Notes under the pieces: generated by a model
The model's database searches: none
What the model was told of the DNA's origin: nothing
Seen by the model: the letters and a program-made list of their open reading frames with translations, nothing else
NCBI GenBank assembly: GCA_002162765.1
Contig: MAAR01000008.1
Location: 1 to 64,000 of the forward strand
Reading direction: 5' to 3'
Source of the DNA: Flavobacteriales bacterium 34_180_T64
Lineage (GTDB): Bacteria > Bacteroidota > Bacteroidia > Flavobacteriales > Flavobacteriaceae
Length of the DNA: 64,000 nt
Translations under genes and position numbers: made by a program
In this document: positions 17,514 through 27,627 of the stretch, piece by piece
How the letters are laid out: each line of letters starts with the position of its first letter
How positions within the stretch are numbered: the first letter of the stretch is position 1

Positions 17514-18836
17514 ATGAATATTACAAGAGAAAACATTGATGCATTAAATGCTGTTGTAAAAGTAGATATCGCAAAAGAAGACTACAGCGACAACGTAGAA
17601 AAAATTCTTACAGATTACCGTAAATCGGCTAACATCCCTGGCTTTAGAAAAGGACATGTGCCAATGACGATGGTTAAAAAACAATATGGTAAAGCGGTTT
17701 TAGTAGATGAGGTAAATAAACTCTTACAAGACGCTTTAAACAAATATTTAACCGAAGAGAAATTAGATGTTCTCGGTAATCCATTGCCTAAACCTCAAGA
17801 CGATTTAGATTGGGATTCAGATCATTTTTCTTTCGAGTTTGAATTAGGTCTTGCACCAGAGTTTGAAGTGAATTTAAAAGGAAAGAAAGCCATCACACAA
17901 TATAACATTGTTGCTGATAAAAAAATGCTTGACAATCAGGTAGAACAAATCAGAAAACAATATGGAAAAATAGTTTCTGAAGATACAGTAATTAAGGATG
18001 CTGAAATTACAGGAGTATTCTTAAATGAGGAAAAGGAAATCAATAATACAGCTACGATTACCTTAGATAAATTTAAAGGGAAAGCTACCGAAAAGAAATT
18101 CATAGGTGCAAAAGTAGGCGATGTAATTACATTAAAAACAGAAGGGTTGTTTGACGATGATCATGACCTGATGAACTTTTTGAAAGTGTCTCATGATGAT
18201 GCTCATGGTTTAAATGTTGATGTAAATTTCACAATAAATGAAATTAATACCAGAGAGTTAGCAGATTTAGACCAAGAATTATTTGATAAATTATTCGGAA
18301 AAGATACAGTAACTTCTGTGACTGAGCTTAATGAAAAAATTAAGGAAGATTCTGAAAAACAATTTGCACAACAAGGGGATCAAAAATTGTTAAATGACGT
18401 AACCGAGTATTTAGTTGAGAATACAAAGTTTGATTTACCAGCAACGTTTTTACAACGTTGGATGCAAACTGCGGGCGAAGAGGAGATGGACGCAGATCAA
18501 GCGAAAGACGAATACGAAAAGTCTGAAAAAAGCATGCGTTACCAACTAATTGAAGGAAAGATTATTGAAAATCATAAACTTCAAGTGACAGTTGATGATT
18601 TAAAGGATAGTGCTAGAGGCATGATTAAAACGCAAATGGCTCAATTTGGTCAAATGGATCCTTCTGATGAAGAATTGGACGGAATTGCTGCGCGTATAAT
18701 GTCTAATAAAGATGAGGTAAAAAGATTGTCTGAGCAATTGATGAGTCAGAAATTATTAACCCTTTATAAAGCGGAAGCTAATCTTAAAGTAAAAGAGATT
18801 ACATATGATGATTTTGTTAAAGAATTTTACAGTTAA
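17514..18836 (+). CDS. tig: trigger factor
   Basis: A 440-residue ribosome-associated chaperone that meets nascent chains at the exit tunnel. The N-terminal ribosome-docking signature GFRKGHVPMTM (about residues 43-53) is clear. A weakly conserved FKBP-like central region and the long helical C-terminal arms follow, and the chain ends acidic and charged. The length is normal (E. coli has 432). Clustering with clpP and clpX downstream is the standard bacterial arrangement, but a strong hairpin after tig suggests at least partial termination before clpP. Confidence 0.93.
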   Translation: MNITRENIDALNAVVKVDIAKEDYSDNVEKILTDYRKSANIPGFRKGHVPMTMVKKQYGKAVLVDEVNKLLQDALNKYLTEEKLDVLGNPLPKPQDDLDWDSDHFSFEFELGLAPEFEVNLKGKKAITQYNIVADKKMLDNQVEQIRKQYGKIVSEDTVIKDAEITGVFLNEEKEINNTATITLDKFKGKATEKKFIGAKVGDVITLKTEGLFDDDHDLMNFLKVSHDDAHGLNVDVNFTINEINTRELADLDQELFDKLFGKDTVTSVTELNEKIKEDSEKQFAQQGDQKLLNDVTEYLVENTKFDLPATFLQRWMQTAGEEEMDADQAKDEYEKSEKSMRYQLIEGKIIENHKLQVTVDDLKDSARGMIKTQMAQFGQMDPSDEELDGIAARIMSNKDEVKRLSEQLMSQKLLTLYKAEANLKVKEITYDDFVKEFYS

Positions 18837-18864
18837 TCGTTACATAATAAATTAGTATATTTAG

Positions 18865-18895
18865 AGCGTAAAACTGTACAGTTTTACGCTTTTTA
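18865..18895 (+). terminator. intrinsic terminator after tig
   Basis: A perfect 26-bp palindrome (18865-18890, half-site AGCGTAAAACTGT) followed by TTTTTATTT. It lies between tig and clpP and probably separates or attenuates their transcription. Confidence 0.75.
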
Positions 18896-18922
18896 TTTAA
18901 TATTAAATCATTCAAAAAATAT

Positions 18923-19597
18923 ATGGATTACGGAAAAGAATTTGAAAAATTTGCAATAAAAGATCAAGGGATAAGCAGCACCTATTATAATAAAATAATG
19001 AGCAGTATGTATCCTACAAGTTTGACACCTAATATTATTGAAGAACGTCAGATGAACATCGCTCAGATGGATGTATTCTCACGATTAATGATGGATCGTA
19101 TTATTTTTATGGGCCAAGGAATAAATGATATAGTAGCAAATATAATTCAAGCACAATTATTATTCTTAGAAAGCACAGATGCGTCTAAGGATATTCAAAT
19201 CTACATTAACTCTCCTGGAGGAAGTGTATATGCAGGTTTAGGAATTTATGATACTATGCAATTTATAAAGCCAGATGTAGCAACTATTTGTACAGGAATG
19301 GCAGCATCAATGGGCGCAGTTTTATTGTGTGCAGGAGCAAAAGGTAAACGTAGTATGTTAACACATTCGCGTGTAATGATTCATCAGCCTCTTGGCGGTG
19401 CTCAAGGTCAGGCGAGTGATATCGAAATTACTGCGAGAGAAATATTAATCTTAAAAGAAGAACTTTATAATATTATTAGTAAACATTCTGGTCAAGATTA
19501 CGACAAAGTATATAAAGATAGTGATCGTGATTACTGGATGAAAGCTGACAAAGCTCTCGAATATGGTATGATTGATGAAGTATTGAAGCGAAAGTAA
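18923..19597 (+). CDS. clpP: ATP-dependent Clp protease proteolytic subunit
   Basis: A 224-residue serine peptidase that forms the double heptamer working with ClpX. The catalytic triad is S129 (GMAASMGAVLL), H154 (RVMIHQPLGG) and D203 (DSDRDYWM). The oxyanion GG of INSPGGSVYAG is present. The start at 18923 gives about 30 extra N-terminal residues relative to E. coli mature ClpP, a probable propeptide. clpX begins 25 bp downstream, so the two are co-transcribed. Confidence 0.96.
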   Translation: MDYGKEFEKFAIKDQGISSTYYNKIMSSMYPTSLTPNIIEERQMNIAQMDVFSRLMMDRIIFMGQGINDIVANIIQAQLLFLESTDASKDIQIYINSPGGSVYAGLGIYDTMQFIKPDVATICTGMAASMGAVLLCAGAKGKRSMLTHSRVMIHQPLGGAQGQASDIEITAREILILKEELYNIISKHSGQDYDKVYKDSDRDYWMKADKALEYGMIDEVLKRK

Positions 19598-19622
19598 TTA
19601 TAAAAACAGATTATAGAAGGAA

Positions 19623-20855
19623 ATGGCAAAGGAAGAATTAGAATGTTCGTTTTGTGGTAGGAAAAAGCCGGAAACCAATTTATTGATTGCTGGACTAGAT
19701 GCGCATATTTGTGATCGATGTATAGAACAGGCTCATGGTATTGTTTTAGAAGAGTCTAAGCAAAGTGATAATTCAGAGTTGTCCTCAGAGTTGATGCTCA
19801 AAAAACCGCAGCAAATCAAAACGTTTTTAGATGAATATATAATTGGTCAAGAATACACTAAGAAAGTAATGGCCGTGGCAGTATACAACCATTATAAACG
19901 ATTGTTACAGCCTGCATCTAATGATGATATTGAAATCCAAAAGAGTAACATCATAATGGTAGGTCAAACGGGAACTGGTAAAACCTTAATTGCAAAAACG
20001 ATTGCGAAAATGCTTAATGTGCCTTTGGCTATTGTTGATGCAACGGTTTTAACCGAAGCAGGTTATGTAGGCGAAGATGTTGAAAGTATATTAACACGTT
20101 TGTTACAGGCAGCCGATTATAACCTAGAAAAGGCAGAAAAAGGGATTGTGTTTATTGACGAGATCGATAAAATAGCACGTAAAAGTGATAATCCTTCCAT
20201 TACCAGAGATGTATCTGGTGAAGGCGTACAACAAGCTTTATTGAAATTATTAGAAGGTACCGTTGTAAATGTGCCACCAAAAGGAGGACGTAAGCATCCA
20301 GATCAGAAGTTTATTGAAGTTAATACAGAAAATATTTTATTTTTTGCTGGTGGTGCTTTTGATGGTATTGAACGCGTCATTTCAAAACGGTTGAATATGC
20401 AGGCTGTTGGATATAGTGCTTCTAAATCAGATGATGTTGTAGACCCAGATAACTTATTACAGTATATTATTCCAAAAGATTTGAAAGACTTCGGATTGAT
20501 TCCTGAAATTATTGGTCGTCTTCCAGTCTTAACTTATATGGACCCTTTAGATGCAAAAACATTGAGAGCCATTTTAACGGAGCCCAAAAATGCAATTATC
20601 AAGCAGTATAAAAAGTTGTTTGATATGGATGAGATTGAGTTTAGTATCACAGATGGTGCTTTAGATTTTATTGTAACTAAAGCTATTGAATATAAATTAG
20701 GAGCAAGAGGGCTGCGTTCATTATGCGAAGAAATACTGACTGACGCTATGTTTCATATGCCTAGTAGTGATGCTAAAAAGTTAAATGTTACAAAGTCGTA
20801 TGCTGAAGATAAGCTTACTAAAACCACAATAAAGAAACTCAAAGCAGTATCTTAA
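19623..20855 (+). CDS. clpX: ATP-dependent Clp protease ATP-binding subunit ClpX
   Basis: A 410-residue AAA+ unfoldase that delivers substrates to ClpP. The N-terminal zinc-binding domain has four cysteines (C8, C11, C30, C33). Walker A is GQTGTGKT at residues 114-121 and Walker B is [10 protein letters not shown]. The pore, sensor and C-terminal small domain ([15 protein letters not shown]) are present. The length matches the family. It lies directly downstream of clpP and is followed by its own terminator. Confidence 0.97.
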   Translation: MAKEELECSFCGRKKPETNLLIAGLDAHICDRCIEQAHGIVLEESKQSDNSELSSELMLKKPQQIKTFLDEYIIGQEYTKKVMAVAVYNHYKRLLQPASNDDIEIQKSNIIMVGQTGTGKTLIAKTIAKMLNVPLAIVDATVLTEAGYVGEDVESILTRLLQAADYNLEKAEKGIVFIDEIDKIARKSDNPSITRDVSGEGVQQALLKLLEGTVVNVPPKGGRKHPDQKFIEVNTENILFFAGGAFDGIERVISKRLNMQAVGYSASKSDDVVDPDNLLQYIIPKDLKDFGLIPEIIGRLPVLTYMDPLDAKTLRAILTEPKNAIIKQYKKLFDMDEIEFSITDGALDFIVTKAIEYKLGARGLRSLCEEILTDAMFHMPSSDAKKLNVTKSYAEDKLTKTTIKKLKAVS

Positions 20856-20880
20856 GTTTTTAGAAACGTTTAAAAATAAT

Positions 20881-20908
20881 AAAACCACTCTTTTCAGGGT
20901 GGTTTTTT
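20881..20908 (+). terminator. intrinsic terminator after clpX
   Basis: A 9-bp stem, AAACCACTC with GGGTGGTTT (one T-G wobble), a TTTTCA loop and a TTTTTT tail, 26 bp past the clpX stop. Confidence 0.85.
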
Positions 20909-21464
20909 ATTGGGATCAAAAAATTAATATTGCAAAAACAATTTTATTACTTATCTAGGGAAGTGTTATGTCTTTGTTTTTACTTAATCAGAAGGATCGA
21001 AATACACATCCTTTGTTTGATTAGTACGTCGTAAATATAAGCTCATTATTGTAAGTTAAAAACTGCTTTTCACACTTTTGGATGAAGCATATCAAATATT
21101 CGTTATGTGGTGATTTTCTTATGTAGTTCATCGATATTTGTTAAATTTCGTAATTTATTTAACCATTAAGCGATAAAATATACCGCTATAAAAGCAAATA
21201 ATTACTTTGAATTGGATACAATCTTCGGAGATAATTTTAATATCGCTTTATAAACGGATTCATCCATACTTTGTGGTGAGAATACAGATTCGTAATTATC
21301 AAAACCATGTTTTAAAACTTTAATGGCATTCGTTTTGAAAGCTTAAAAACGATACTTATTAAAATTCTCAGACTGGAAATTTCAATGCCACTCTTAGATT
21401 AAGCCTCTAAAATTTCGATTAAAAAGGAAAGCAAATCATTTTTATCGTTAAATGATACCAGTAT
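20909..21464. other. intergenic region, no intact gene
   Basis: The stretch between the clpX terminator and the end of the GH3 gene. The first ~290 bp are AT-rich with no open frame longer than about 20 codons and no repeat or RNA that I recognise. The second half carries broken coding-like sequence on the minus strand, listed separately as a possible pseudogene. Confidence 0.5.
21202..21461 (-). pseudogene. possible decayed coding fragment of unknown identity
   Basis: The minus strand reads as protein-like segments in shifting frames. First is LVSFNDKNDLLSFLIEILEA (21461-21402), ended by a stop. Then comes a GIEISSLRILISIVFK segment. Last is a 46-codon open segment containing KTNAIKVLKHGFDNY and MDESVYKAILKLSPKIV, which ends at a TAA at 21202. 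The composition looks coding but no frame is long. I do not recognise the family. It could be the remnant of a gene once downstream of GH3, or chance. Confidence 0.3.
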
Positions 21465-22979
21465 CTACGAATTTAAAATTAGTAATTCGTCCATATATTC
21501 CCGATTATTTGATAATCGAGGCACTTTATGCTGACCGCCAAGCTTGTTATTTTGCTTTAGCCAATCATAAAATAATTGCTTGCGAGCAATATGTATGGTT
21601 GGTTTATTTAATGTCATATTGTTGTACCGCTTAGCTTCATAGTCTGAATTTGAGGCCTTTAAAGCATTATCTAATAATTCATTAAAATGATTGATGTCCC
21701 TTGGTGGTTTTTTAAATTCAATAAGCCACTCGTGTGCTCCTTTTTCTCTCCCTTTCATAAAAATTGGAGCAGCAGTATAATCTACAATCTCAGACTGTGT
21801 TTTTTTACATACTTTTTTAAGCGCATCTTCGGCATTTTCGATAATGAGCTCTTCGCCAAATACATTAATGTGATGTTTGGTTCTGCCCGAAACTTTAATT
21901 CGATAAGGTTGTGTCGAAGTAAAACGAACGGTGTCTCCTATTTTATAGCGCCAAAGACCCGCGTTGGTTGTAATTACAACGGCGTAATTCTTATCTTTTT
22001 CTACCTCACTCAATGGAATGATTTTTTGATCTTTAGTATTATGGGTGTCCATGGGTATAAATTCATAGAAAATACCATAATCTAACATGAGTAATAATTC
22101 GCTTGAGCTATTTCTATCTTGGAGTGCAAAAAAGCCTTCAGATGCATTGTAAGTCTCGTAATAACGAAACTCATTCCTAGGCAAAATAGCTTTGTATTGA
22201 TCTACATATGGAAGAAAACTTACGCCTCCATGAAAATACACTTCCAAGTTTGGCCATATGTCGAGAATATTATTTTTCCCAGTATGTTCGAGAACATTAT
22301 TAAGCAAGACCAACATCCAAGAAGGTACACCAGCAAGGCTAGTTACATTTTCATTTATAGTTTCATTTACAATGGCCTCCATTTTATATTCCCAGTCACT
22401 CATTAAAGACACCTTACTGCTAGGTGTGCTACTAAATTCTGCCCAAAAAGGCATGTTGTCGATGAGAATAGCTGAGAGGTCTCCAAATACAGTACCGTTT
22501 TCCTCATACAATTCTTTACTGCCACCAAGTCTTAAACTTTTACCAGTAAACAGTTGAGAGTCTTCATTATTGTTTAAATACATGCAAAGTAAATCCTTAC
22601 TAGCCGCATAGTGGCAGTCTTCTAAGGATTCAGTACTAACCGGTATAAATTTACTTTTAGCATTCGTGGTTCCACTAGATTTAGCGAACCATTTTATCGG
22701 ATTTGGCCAATAGATATTGTGCTCTCCTCTTCGAGAGCGTTCTATAACATCTTGATAATCCTCGTAAGACGAAATTGGAATACGTTCAGAAAATGTCTTG
22801 TAATCTTTTATAGAATCGAATTCGTATTGCTTACCAATTTCAGTGTCCTTTGCACTTATAATTAATTCTAGAAGCAATTCTTCCTGCACTTCATTAGGGT
22901 ACTTCAAAAATAATTCGATTTGATGAAATCGTTTTTTTAAGAACCATGAAGCAATCGAATTTACTAAAGGAATTGGCAT
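21465..22979 (-). CDS. GH3 auxin-responsive promoter family protein
   Basis: The start is set at the ATG at 22979 (504 aa, MPIPLVNSIASWF). An in-frame ATG at 23033 would overlap the divergent gene and add a low-complexity leader. It is an ANL-superfamily adenylate-forming enzyme with motif I SSGTTNAKSKFIP, motif II YNASEGFFALQD and motif III YKIGDTVRF. In plants GH3 enzymes join jasmonate or auxin to amino acids; bacterial relatives are mostly uncharacterised acyl-acid amido synthetases. The substrate is unknown. The gene is divergent from DUF2797, a neighbour pair I believe is common in Flavobacteriia. Confidence 0.87.
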   Translation of the reverse strand: MPIPLVNSIASWFLKKRFHQIELFLKYPNEVQEELLLELIISAKDTEIGKQYEFDSIKDYKTFSERIPISSYEDYQDVIERSRRGEHNIYWPNPIKWFAKSSGTTNAKSKFIPVSTESLEDCHYAASKDLLCMYLNNNEDSQLFTGKSLRLGGSKELYEENGTVFGDLSAILIDNMPFWAEFSSTPSSKVSLMSDWEYKMEAIVNETINENVTSLAGVPSWMLVLLNNVLEHTGKNNILDIWPNLEVYFHGGVSFLPYVDQYKAILPRNEFRYYETYNASEGFFALQDRNSSSELLLMLDYGIFYEFIPMDTHNTKDQKIIPLSEVEKDKNYAVVITTNAGLWRYKIGDTVRFTSTQPYRIKVSGRTKHHINVFGEELIIENAEDALKKVCKKTQSEIVDYTAAPIFMKGREKGAHEWLIEFKKPPRDINHFNELLDNALKASNSDYEAKRYNNMTLNKPTIHIARKQLFYDWLKQNNKLGGQHKVPRLSNNREYMDELLILNS

Positions 22980-23021
22980 ATTTATTCTATCTTTAAAAAA
23001 ATAAAAATAACACTTTTTTTT

Positions 23022-23819
23022 ATGAACTACCAAGGTGTTCTAACTAAAATGGTGACGGAGTTTGCAGAGCCGATACAATATTATCTTGTATTTGAAAATG
23101 ACTTTTTAAATGTAAATCAACTTATTGGTAAGACCATACATATTCAATTTGTTAAGTATCAATGCTTAAATTGTGGTTTGGACAAGCCTATTTTTAGACA
23201 AGGATTCGACAGGCAATGCTTTTATAAGATTCCTCAGGCTGCAGATTGGATTATGCGACCAGAATTGAGTACAGCACATTTAGATAAAGAAGATCGGGAC
23301 TTGGCATTTGAAAAGAAGGCCCAACTGCAACCGCATATTGTATATCTCGCTAATTCTAGTAATGTTAAGGTTGGTGTGACACGAAGAAACCAAGTGCCAA
23401 CACGTTGGATTGATCAAGGTGCTCATGAGGCCATCGAGATTGTGGAAGTTCCAAATAGGTATCTGGCAGGAATAACAGAAGTCGCATTGAAAGCACATGT
23501 GGCTGATAAAACCAATTGGCGAAAGATGCTTAAAAATGAAATTGAAGACGAAAATTTAATCGAATGGCGTGAACGTTTAAAGCAGTTTATACCAGATGAA
23601 GCCAAAGATTATTTTATTGAAAGTAATACAGAAACTCATATTGATTTTCCGGTTCAAAAGTATCCTGAAAAACCGAAAAGTTTAAACCTCATTAAAACAC
23701 CGAGTTATATGGGAAAATTGGTTGGTATAAAAGGGCAGTATCTTATTTTTGAAGACCAGACCGTTTTTAACATTCGCTCTAATGAAGGCTTAGTTGTGGA
23801 TATCAAAATTGAAGCATAA
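23022..23819 (+). CDS. DUF2797 domain-containing protein
   Basis: A 265-residue cytosolic protein. A Cys-containing N-terminal region (CLNCG at about 46-50 and FDRQCFY at about 63-69) may bind a metal. The central part VYLANSSNVKVGVTRRN, followed by RWIDQGA, resembles the core of a GIY-YIG-like fold (YVG variant) that is typical of DUF2797. A C-terminal beta domain (about 220-265) begins with GKLVGIKGQYLIF. No biochemical function is known. Its 42-bp divergent spacer with GH3 suggests shared regulation. Confidence 0.8.
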   Translation: MNYQGVLTKMVTEFAEPIQYYLVFENDFLNVNQLIGKTIHIQFVKYQCLNCGLDKPIFRQGFDRQCFYKIPQAADWIMRPELSTAHLDKEDRDLAFEKKAQLQPHIVYLANSSNVKVGVTRRNQVPTRWIDQGAHEAIEIVEVPNRYLAGITEVALKAHVADKTNWRKMLKNEIEDENLIEWRERLKQFIPDEAKDYFIESNTETHIDFPVQKYPEKPKSLNLIKTPSYMGKLVGIKGQYLIFEDQTVFNIRSNEGLVVDIKIEA

Positions 23820-23850
23820 AAAAACACGCTTTTATTAAAGCGTGTTTTTA
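23818..23850. terminator. bidirectional intrinsic terminator
   Basis: A perfect hairpin, AAAAACACGCTTT paired with AAAGCGTGTTTTT around a TATT loop, between the convergent DUF2797 and rpsU genes. Confidence 0.85.
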
Positions 23851-23872
23851 ATATATGTAATGAGTAGAACGA

Positions 23873-24067
23873 TTAAATATCTTCTTGATCTCTTAAATTT
23901 TGAATGTAAGCAGCTTTCTGTACTTCTTTTCTGCGTCTCACTGAAGGCTTAGTGAAAAACTGACTTTCTCTTAAGTTTTGCATGATCTTCACATTTCTGT
24001 GTTTACGCTTATAACGCTTAAGAGCACGTTCTATATTTTCACCTTCTTTTACTTCTATTCTGATCAT
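23873..24067 (-). CDS. rpsU: 30S ribosomal protein S21
   Basis: A 64-residue, highly basic protein that matches S21 along its full length (MIRIEVKEGENIERALKRYK, then KRKHRNVK and a FTKPSVRRRKE stretch). S21 lies near the anti-Shine-Dalgarno region on the small subunit platform. Bacteroidetes S21 is of interest because these bacteria sequester or do not use the anti-SD. The length is normal. The gene is monocistronic and shares a terminator with the convergent DUF2797 gene. Confidence 0.96.
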   Translation of the reverse strand: MIRIEVKEGENIERALKRYKRKHRNVKIMQNLRESQFFTKPSVRRRKEVQKAAYIQNLRDQEDI

Positions 24068-24133
24068 TATATTAACTTTATAAAGTTTCGGACTGCAAAG
24101 AAAAGATATTTTATTGTTAAAAAAGAATAAATC

Positions 24134-26770
24134 TTAATTAATTGTGTCTTTTTTCTTCTTTTTTCCTTTTAAAAGGCCACCAAGAATGCCTTTTACGCTT
24201 TCTTTTAATGGATCAGTATTCTTTTTTACTGTATCTACTTGAGTAGAGTCTGTTGGTTTGGGTGTTTCATTTGAAGATCCACCAAGTAATCCGCCGAGTA
24301 TATTTTCTAATTCGCCCTTACCTTTATCCAATAATTTCTGTTTTTCAATGTCAATGAGTTGCTTGGTGAGTTTGGATACACTACTAGTTAAATCTGTTGT
24401 TACTATTGGTGATGTATAACTGCCTGTGATATTTGCTGATACCGGAATTGTAATTTCAGTGACTTCATCAGCGTTTATACTTCCAATGAGTTGATTGACT
24501 TCAGGTCCTAAGTACTTCGCAGGAACATCAAAAACAGCAGTATATGCTAAAGTTTTATCGAACCCATGAGATCCAGATACTTCAATCCCAATATCCTCGT
24601 AACTTAAATTAAACGGTTTTATATTAACCTTACCATCAGCAAACTCCAATTGTGTTTTCAAATCTTTCAGATTGAGTTTATCAAAATCAATAAAAGGGAT
24701 GGCGCCTTCTAATTTACTGAGCAGTCCTTCTTGATTGGTATTAATTTTATTGGTCAATAATTCGGCAACTGCATGCCCAGAAACAGAATTTAAATTAGGA
24801 GAAAACGTCTCGTCTAAAGTTCCAGTCAAACTAATAGTAGTATTCAGTTTTCCTTCCAGTAATTTTGCTATTGGTGCTAAGTTTTGAAGCAATTCTAGAT
24901 CTTTAAATGATTTTGAAATATCGAATCCTTTTGCGCCAAGATTTAAATCAAATTCTGGGACATCCTTGGACGTCGAAACATTCCCGTTAATAGCAAGCTG
25001 ACCTTCAAAAATACTAGAACTCATATTTTTTATCGTGGCTTGCTGGTCTTTAATTACAAGAATACCTTTTACATCCGTTAGATGCAGTCCATCATAAAGC
25101 ACCTGTTTTGCATTGGCATTAATGGTGCAATCTAAAAAAGCAGGAATTTTAAGCGATTCAGAATCGGAAGTCGTTTTATTGTCGCTGATTGTGGAATCAT
25201 CTTCTACCATAAAATCACTCACAACAAAATTATTAGAATTTACATTAAAATCACCTTGAAGCGTTTGATCACTAAGTAAGAAGCCTAGTAAGTTTTCAAT
25301 GGTTCCTGTTGCTGAAAAATCACTCTCACCAGTTTGTGCTACAAATTGATTTAGAGACACTATTTTTGGTTTAAAAGTCATATCAGCCGTAGAAATATGA
25401 ATCGGATTTATGATATCTTCCGAGGAGAATATGAAATCACTTACTTTTATCGACCCATGATTTTTTATACGTTCGAAGGCGTTAGATTCTAGTGCATTCA
25501 TATCAAAAGAGGTATTCACTTTTGCAGTTAAAATTCCACTTAATGTTTTGTCTAATTCAATTGGATAAGCCTTGGTGATATTGCCTAAATTAAGAATGCC
25601 ATCAATATTGGCATTCACTAAGATATTTTTGCTAAGATTTTTCAAAGTGGCACTAGACTTAAAAACATCTTCATCAATTTTAAAGTTGAGTGTATTTATG
25701 TTCACATAGGTGTCATCTACATTTCCAGTCGTGTTTTTTAAACTCGTATCAATAGAAATGTGCTCAACGCGTTTGGGTAATTCAGGATATTTAAATGACG
25801 CATTGTTAGATACAATGTTGATATCTAATTGAGGTATCGTTTTTTCAGAATAAAGCCCTTTTATTATACCAGTTACTTTAAAATCTCCTGAGGTTTCTAC
25901 GTTATCGATGTTTTTTGATAAGTGTTTTGGAATGACAGCAAGAAAATCTTTAAATGAAGATTCTGGATTTTCAAATGAAATATCAACATTTTGACCTTCA
26001 CTTAATTGTTGAATTGAACCATTAAATTCCAATGGCAATAGATTGATATACCCTTTATTTTCCTTAAAGGTGTACGTGTTAGTATTGAGATCTATTCCAA
26101 TTAATGCATCTAATTTTATGCTTGTATTTCTGAGGTAATTCGTGCTATCGATGGTAACACTTATTTGAGCTTCGCTTTTGGTGTCTAATTCTGAATCAGT
26201 TGCTGAAAATTGTCCTTGTCCGGAGTGATTAAGTTCAGAAATATGGATGTGCATATTAGAACCTTCATCGATATATGTAAGTATACTATTATTAATTTTA
26301 TAGTCTTCGATTTCGAATGAAAATCCCTTACTTTCAACAGTTATCGTATCTGAAGAAGCGGAATTTGGTTTGGAAATATCATAGTTGTTATTACCGAAAC
26401 TATCCGTTTTTAAGGTTAGCAAAGCTTCATTCACATTAATAGCATTGACTATGATTGCCTCGTCGCTTGCTGTTTTAAATAATTCAGTTACGGACATTGT
26501 AAACGAAATGGAATTCACCGTTGCAAATGTTTCGTCTTTAAAAGGGTCGAAATTGGTAATGACTAAATCACTTACTTCAACATGTGCTTTTGGAAAACTT
26601 CGTAGTAAACTGAGACTAACATCACTGAATTCAACTTGTGCGTTCAGGTTTTCATTAATTAGTGATTTAACCATGTCCTTTATTTGAGATTGAAAAGCAA
26701 AAGGAATGGCAATAAGTAAAAATAAAATGATGACTAGAGAAATACCAGTAATTTTTAGAGCTTTTTTCAT
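24134..26770 (-). CDS. AsmA-like C-terminal region protein
   Basis: An 878-residue envelope protein with one N-terminal membrane helix (about residues 7-27). A very long run of beta-strand repeats of the AsmA/TamB/YhdP type follows, with the AsmA_2 region in the last third (about 560-800: VKGILVIKDQQATIKN, then GHAVAELLTNKI). It ends in a low-complexity GLLGG/Lys-rich tail. Family members form periplasm-spanning hydrophobic grooves implicated in phospholipid transport to the outer membrane. The length is typical for Bacteroidetes members. It is probably monocistronic. The phospholipid role is inferred from the family. Confidence 0.85.
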   Translation of the reverse strand: MKKALKITGISLVIILFLLIAIPFAFQSQIKDMVKSLINENLNAQVEFSDVSLSLLRSFPKAHVEVSDLVITNFDPFKDETFATVNSISFTMSVTELFKTASDEAIIVNAINVNEALLTLKTDSFGNNNYDISKPNSASSDTITVESKGFSFEIEDYKINNSILTYIDEGSNMHIHISELNHSGQGQFSATDSELDTKSEAQISVTIDSTNYLRNTSIKLDALIGIDLNTNTYTFKENKGYINLLPLEFNGSIQQLSEGQNVDISFENPESSFKDFLAVIPKHLSKNIDNVETSGDFKVTGIIKGLYSEKTIPQLDINIVSNNASFKYPELPKRVEHISIDTSLKNTTGNVDDTYVNINTLNFKIDEDVFKSSATLKNLSKNILVNANIDGILNLGNITKAYPIELDKTLSGILTAKVNTSFDMNALESNAFERIKNHGSIKVSDFIFSSEDIINPIHISTADMTFKPKIVSLNQFVAQTGESDFSATGTIENLLGFLLSDQTLQGDFNVNSNNFVVSDFMVEDDSTISDNKTTSDSESLKIPAFLDCTINANAKQVLYDGLHLTDVKGILVIKDQQATIKNMSSSIFEGQLAINGNVSTSKDVPEFDLNLGAKGFDISKSFKDLELLQNLAPIAKLLEGKLNTTISLTGTLDETFSPNLNSVSGHAVAELLTNKINTNQEGLLSKLEGAIPFIDFDKLNLKDLKTQLEFADGKVNIKPFNLSYEDIGIEVSGSHGFDKTLAYTAVFDVPAKYLGPEVNQLIGSINADEVTEITIPVSANITGSYTSPIVTTDLTSSVSKLTKQLIDIEKQKLLDKGKGELENILGGLLGGSSNETPKPTDSTQVDTVKKNTDPLKESVKGILGGLLKGKKKKKDTIN

Positions 26771-26853
26771 AAAATAAGTTTATGTAAGTATATACGTAAA
26801 TATTGTAGGAATAGTTTATAAAATCAAAAACTTTAGCAAAACTTTAATGGCTG

Positions 26854-27558
26854 TTAGAATAGTTCAATCTCTTGGTTGACCTTTAGATTAAAACGCTTTT
26901 TGAATAAGAACACTCCAAGGTAAAGTAACGGAGTGTCGAGCGCTGCAATCATGACTTTAAATATAAATCCAGCGACTAGCAATCCATTAAATCGCTCCCA
27001 AGCTATGATATCGAACGAACACAGTAAAATTAGAATTGTAAATGTATCTATAAATTGAGATAAGAACGTAGAAAAGTTATTACGCAACCATAGGTGCTTT
27101 CCTTTGGTTAACCGCTTCCAAAAATGATAAATTTGAATATCAACAAACTGAGCGAGTAGATACGCTATCATGCTTGCAAAAACAGCAATAGCAGTACTGC
27201 CGAAAACAGTAGAAAACATGTCGTCTCCAACAGGAGACCAGCTTGTTGCAGGAACAACGTTCGATATAAACACAATTAATAGCGAGAAAGCAGAGGCGAA
27301 TATTCCTGTAACTACTACCCGATTAGCACTCTTTTTCCCATAGATTTCACTAATTAAATCGGTGATTAAAAATGTAATTGGATAGGGTAAAATACCCACG
27401 GATAATTCAAATAATTTTGATCCGAAAACTTCAACATCTACAGGATACCAATAGAAAAACTTTTGAAAAATCAAATTGGAAACTACTAAAGAGGTAATAA
27501 ACAATGCTGACAAAAGTAAATAAATACGATGTGCAACAAGTTTGTCTTTTAAAGTCAT
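26854..27558 (-). CDS. queuosine precursor transporter (YhhQ/VUT_1 family)
   Basis: A 234-residue inner-membrane protein with about six transmembrane helices. The family signature is present: ITFLITDLISEIYGKKSAN near the second helix, and later QFVDIQIYHFWKRLTKGKHLWLRNN in two adjoining parts. YhhQ imports 7-cyano- or 7-aminomethyl-deazaguanine for queuosine synthesis. No queuosine riboswitch is apparent in the 69-bp spacer to the divergent folK gene. The length is normal. Confidence 0.87.
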   Translation of the reverse strand: MTLKDKLVAHRIYLLLSALFITSLVVSNLIFQKFFYWYPVDVEVFGSKLFELSVGILPYPITFLITDLISEIYGKKSANRVVVTGIFASAFSLLIVFISNVVPATSWSPVGDDMFSTVFGSTAIAVFASMIAYLLAQFVDIQIYHFWKRLTKGKHLWLRNNFSTFLSQFIDTFTILILLCSFDIIAWERFNGLLVAGFIFKVMIAALDTPLLYLGVFLFKKRFNLKVNQEIELF

Positions 27559-27627
27559 AATTGTGAATAAATACTTGTTGTAAATATAAGATAAAGTGAT
27601 TTTGTTTTCTTTATTTTGGCATTAATT

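Noticed and set aside
21687..22557. Several open frames of 95-132 codons on the plus strand inside the GH3 gene
   Set aside because: They are shadows of the GH3 coding frame, whose motifs I-III are intact on the minus strand.
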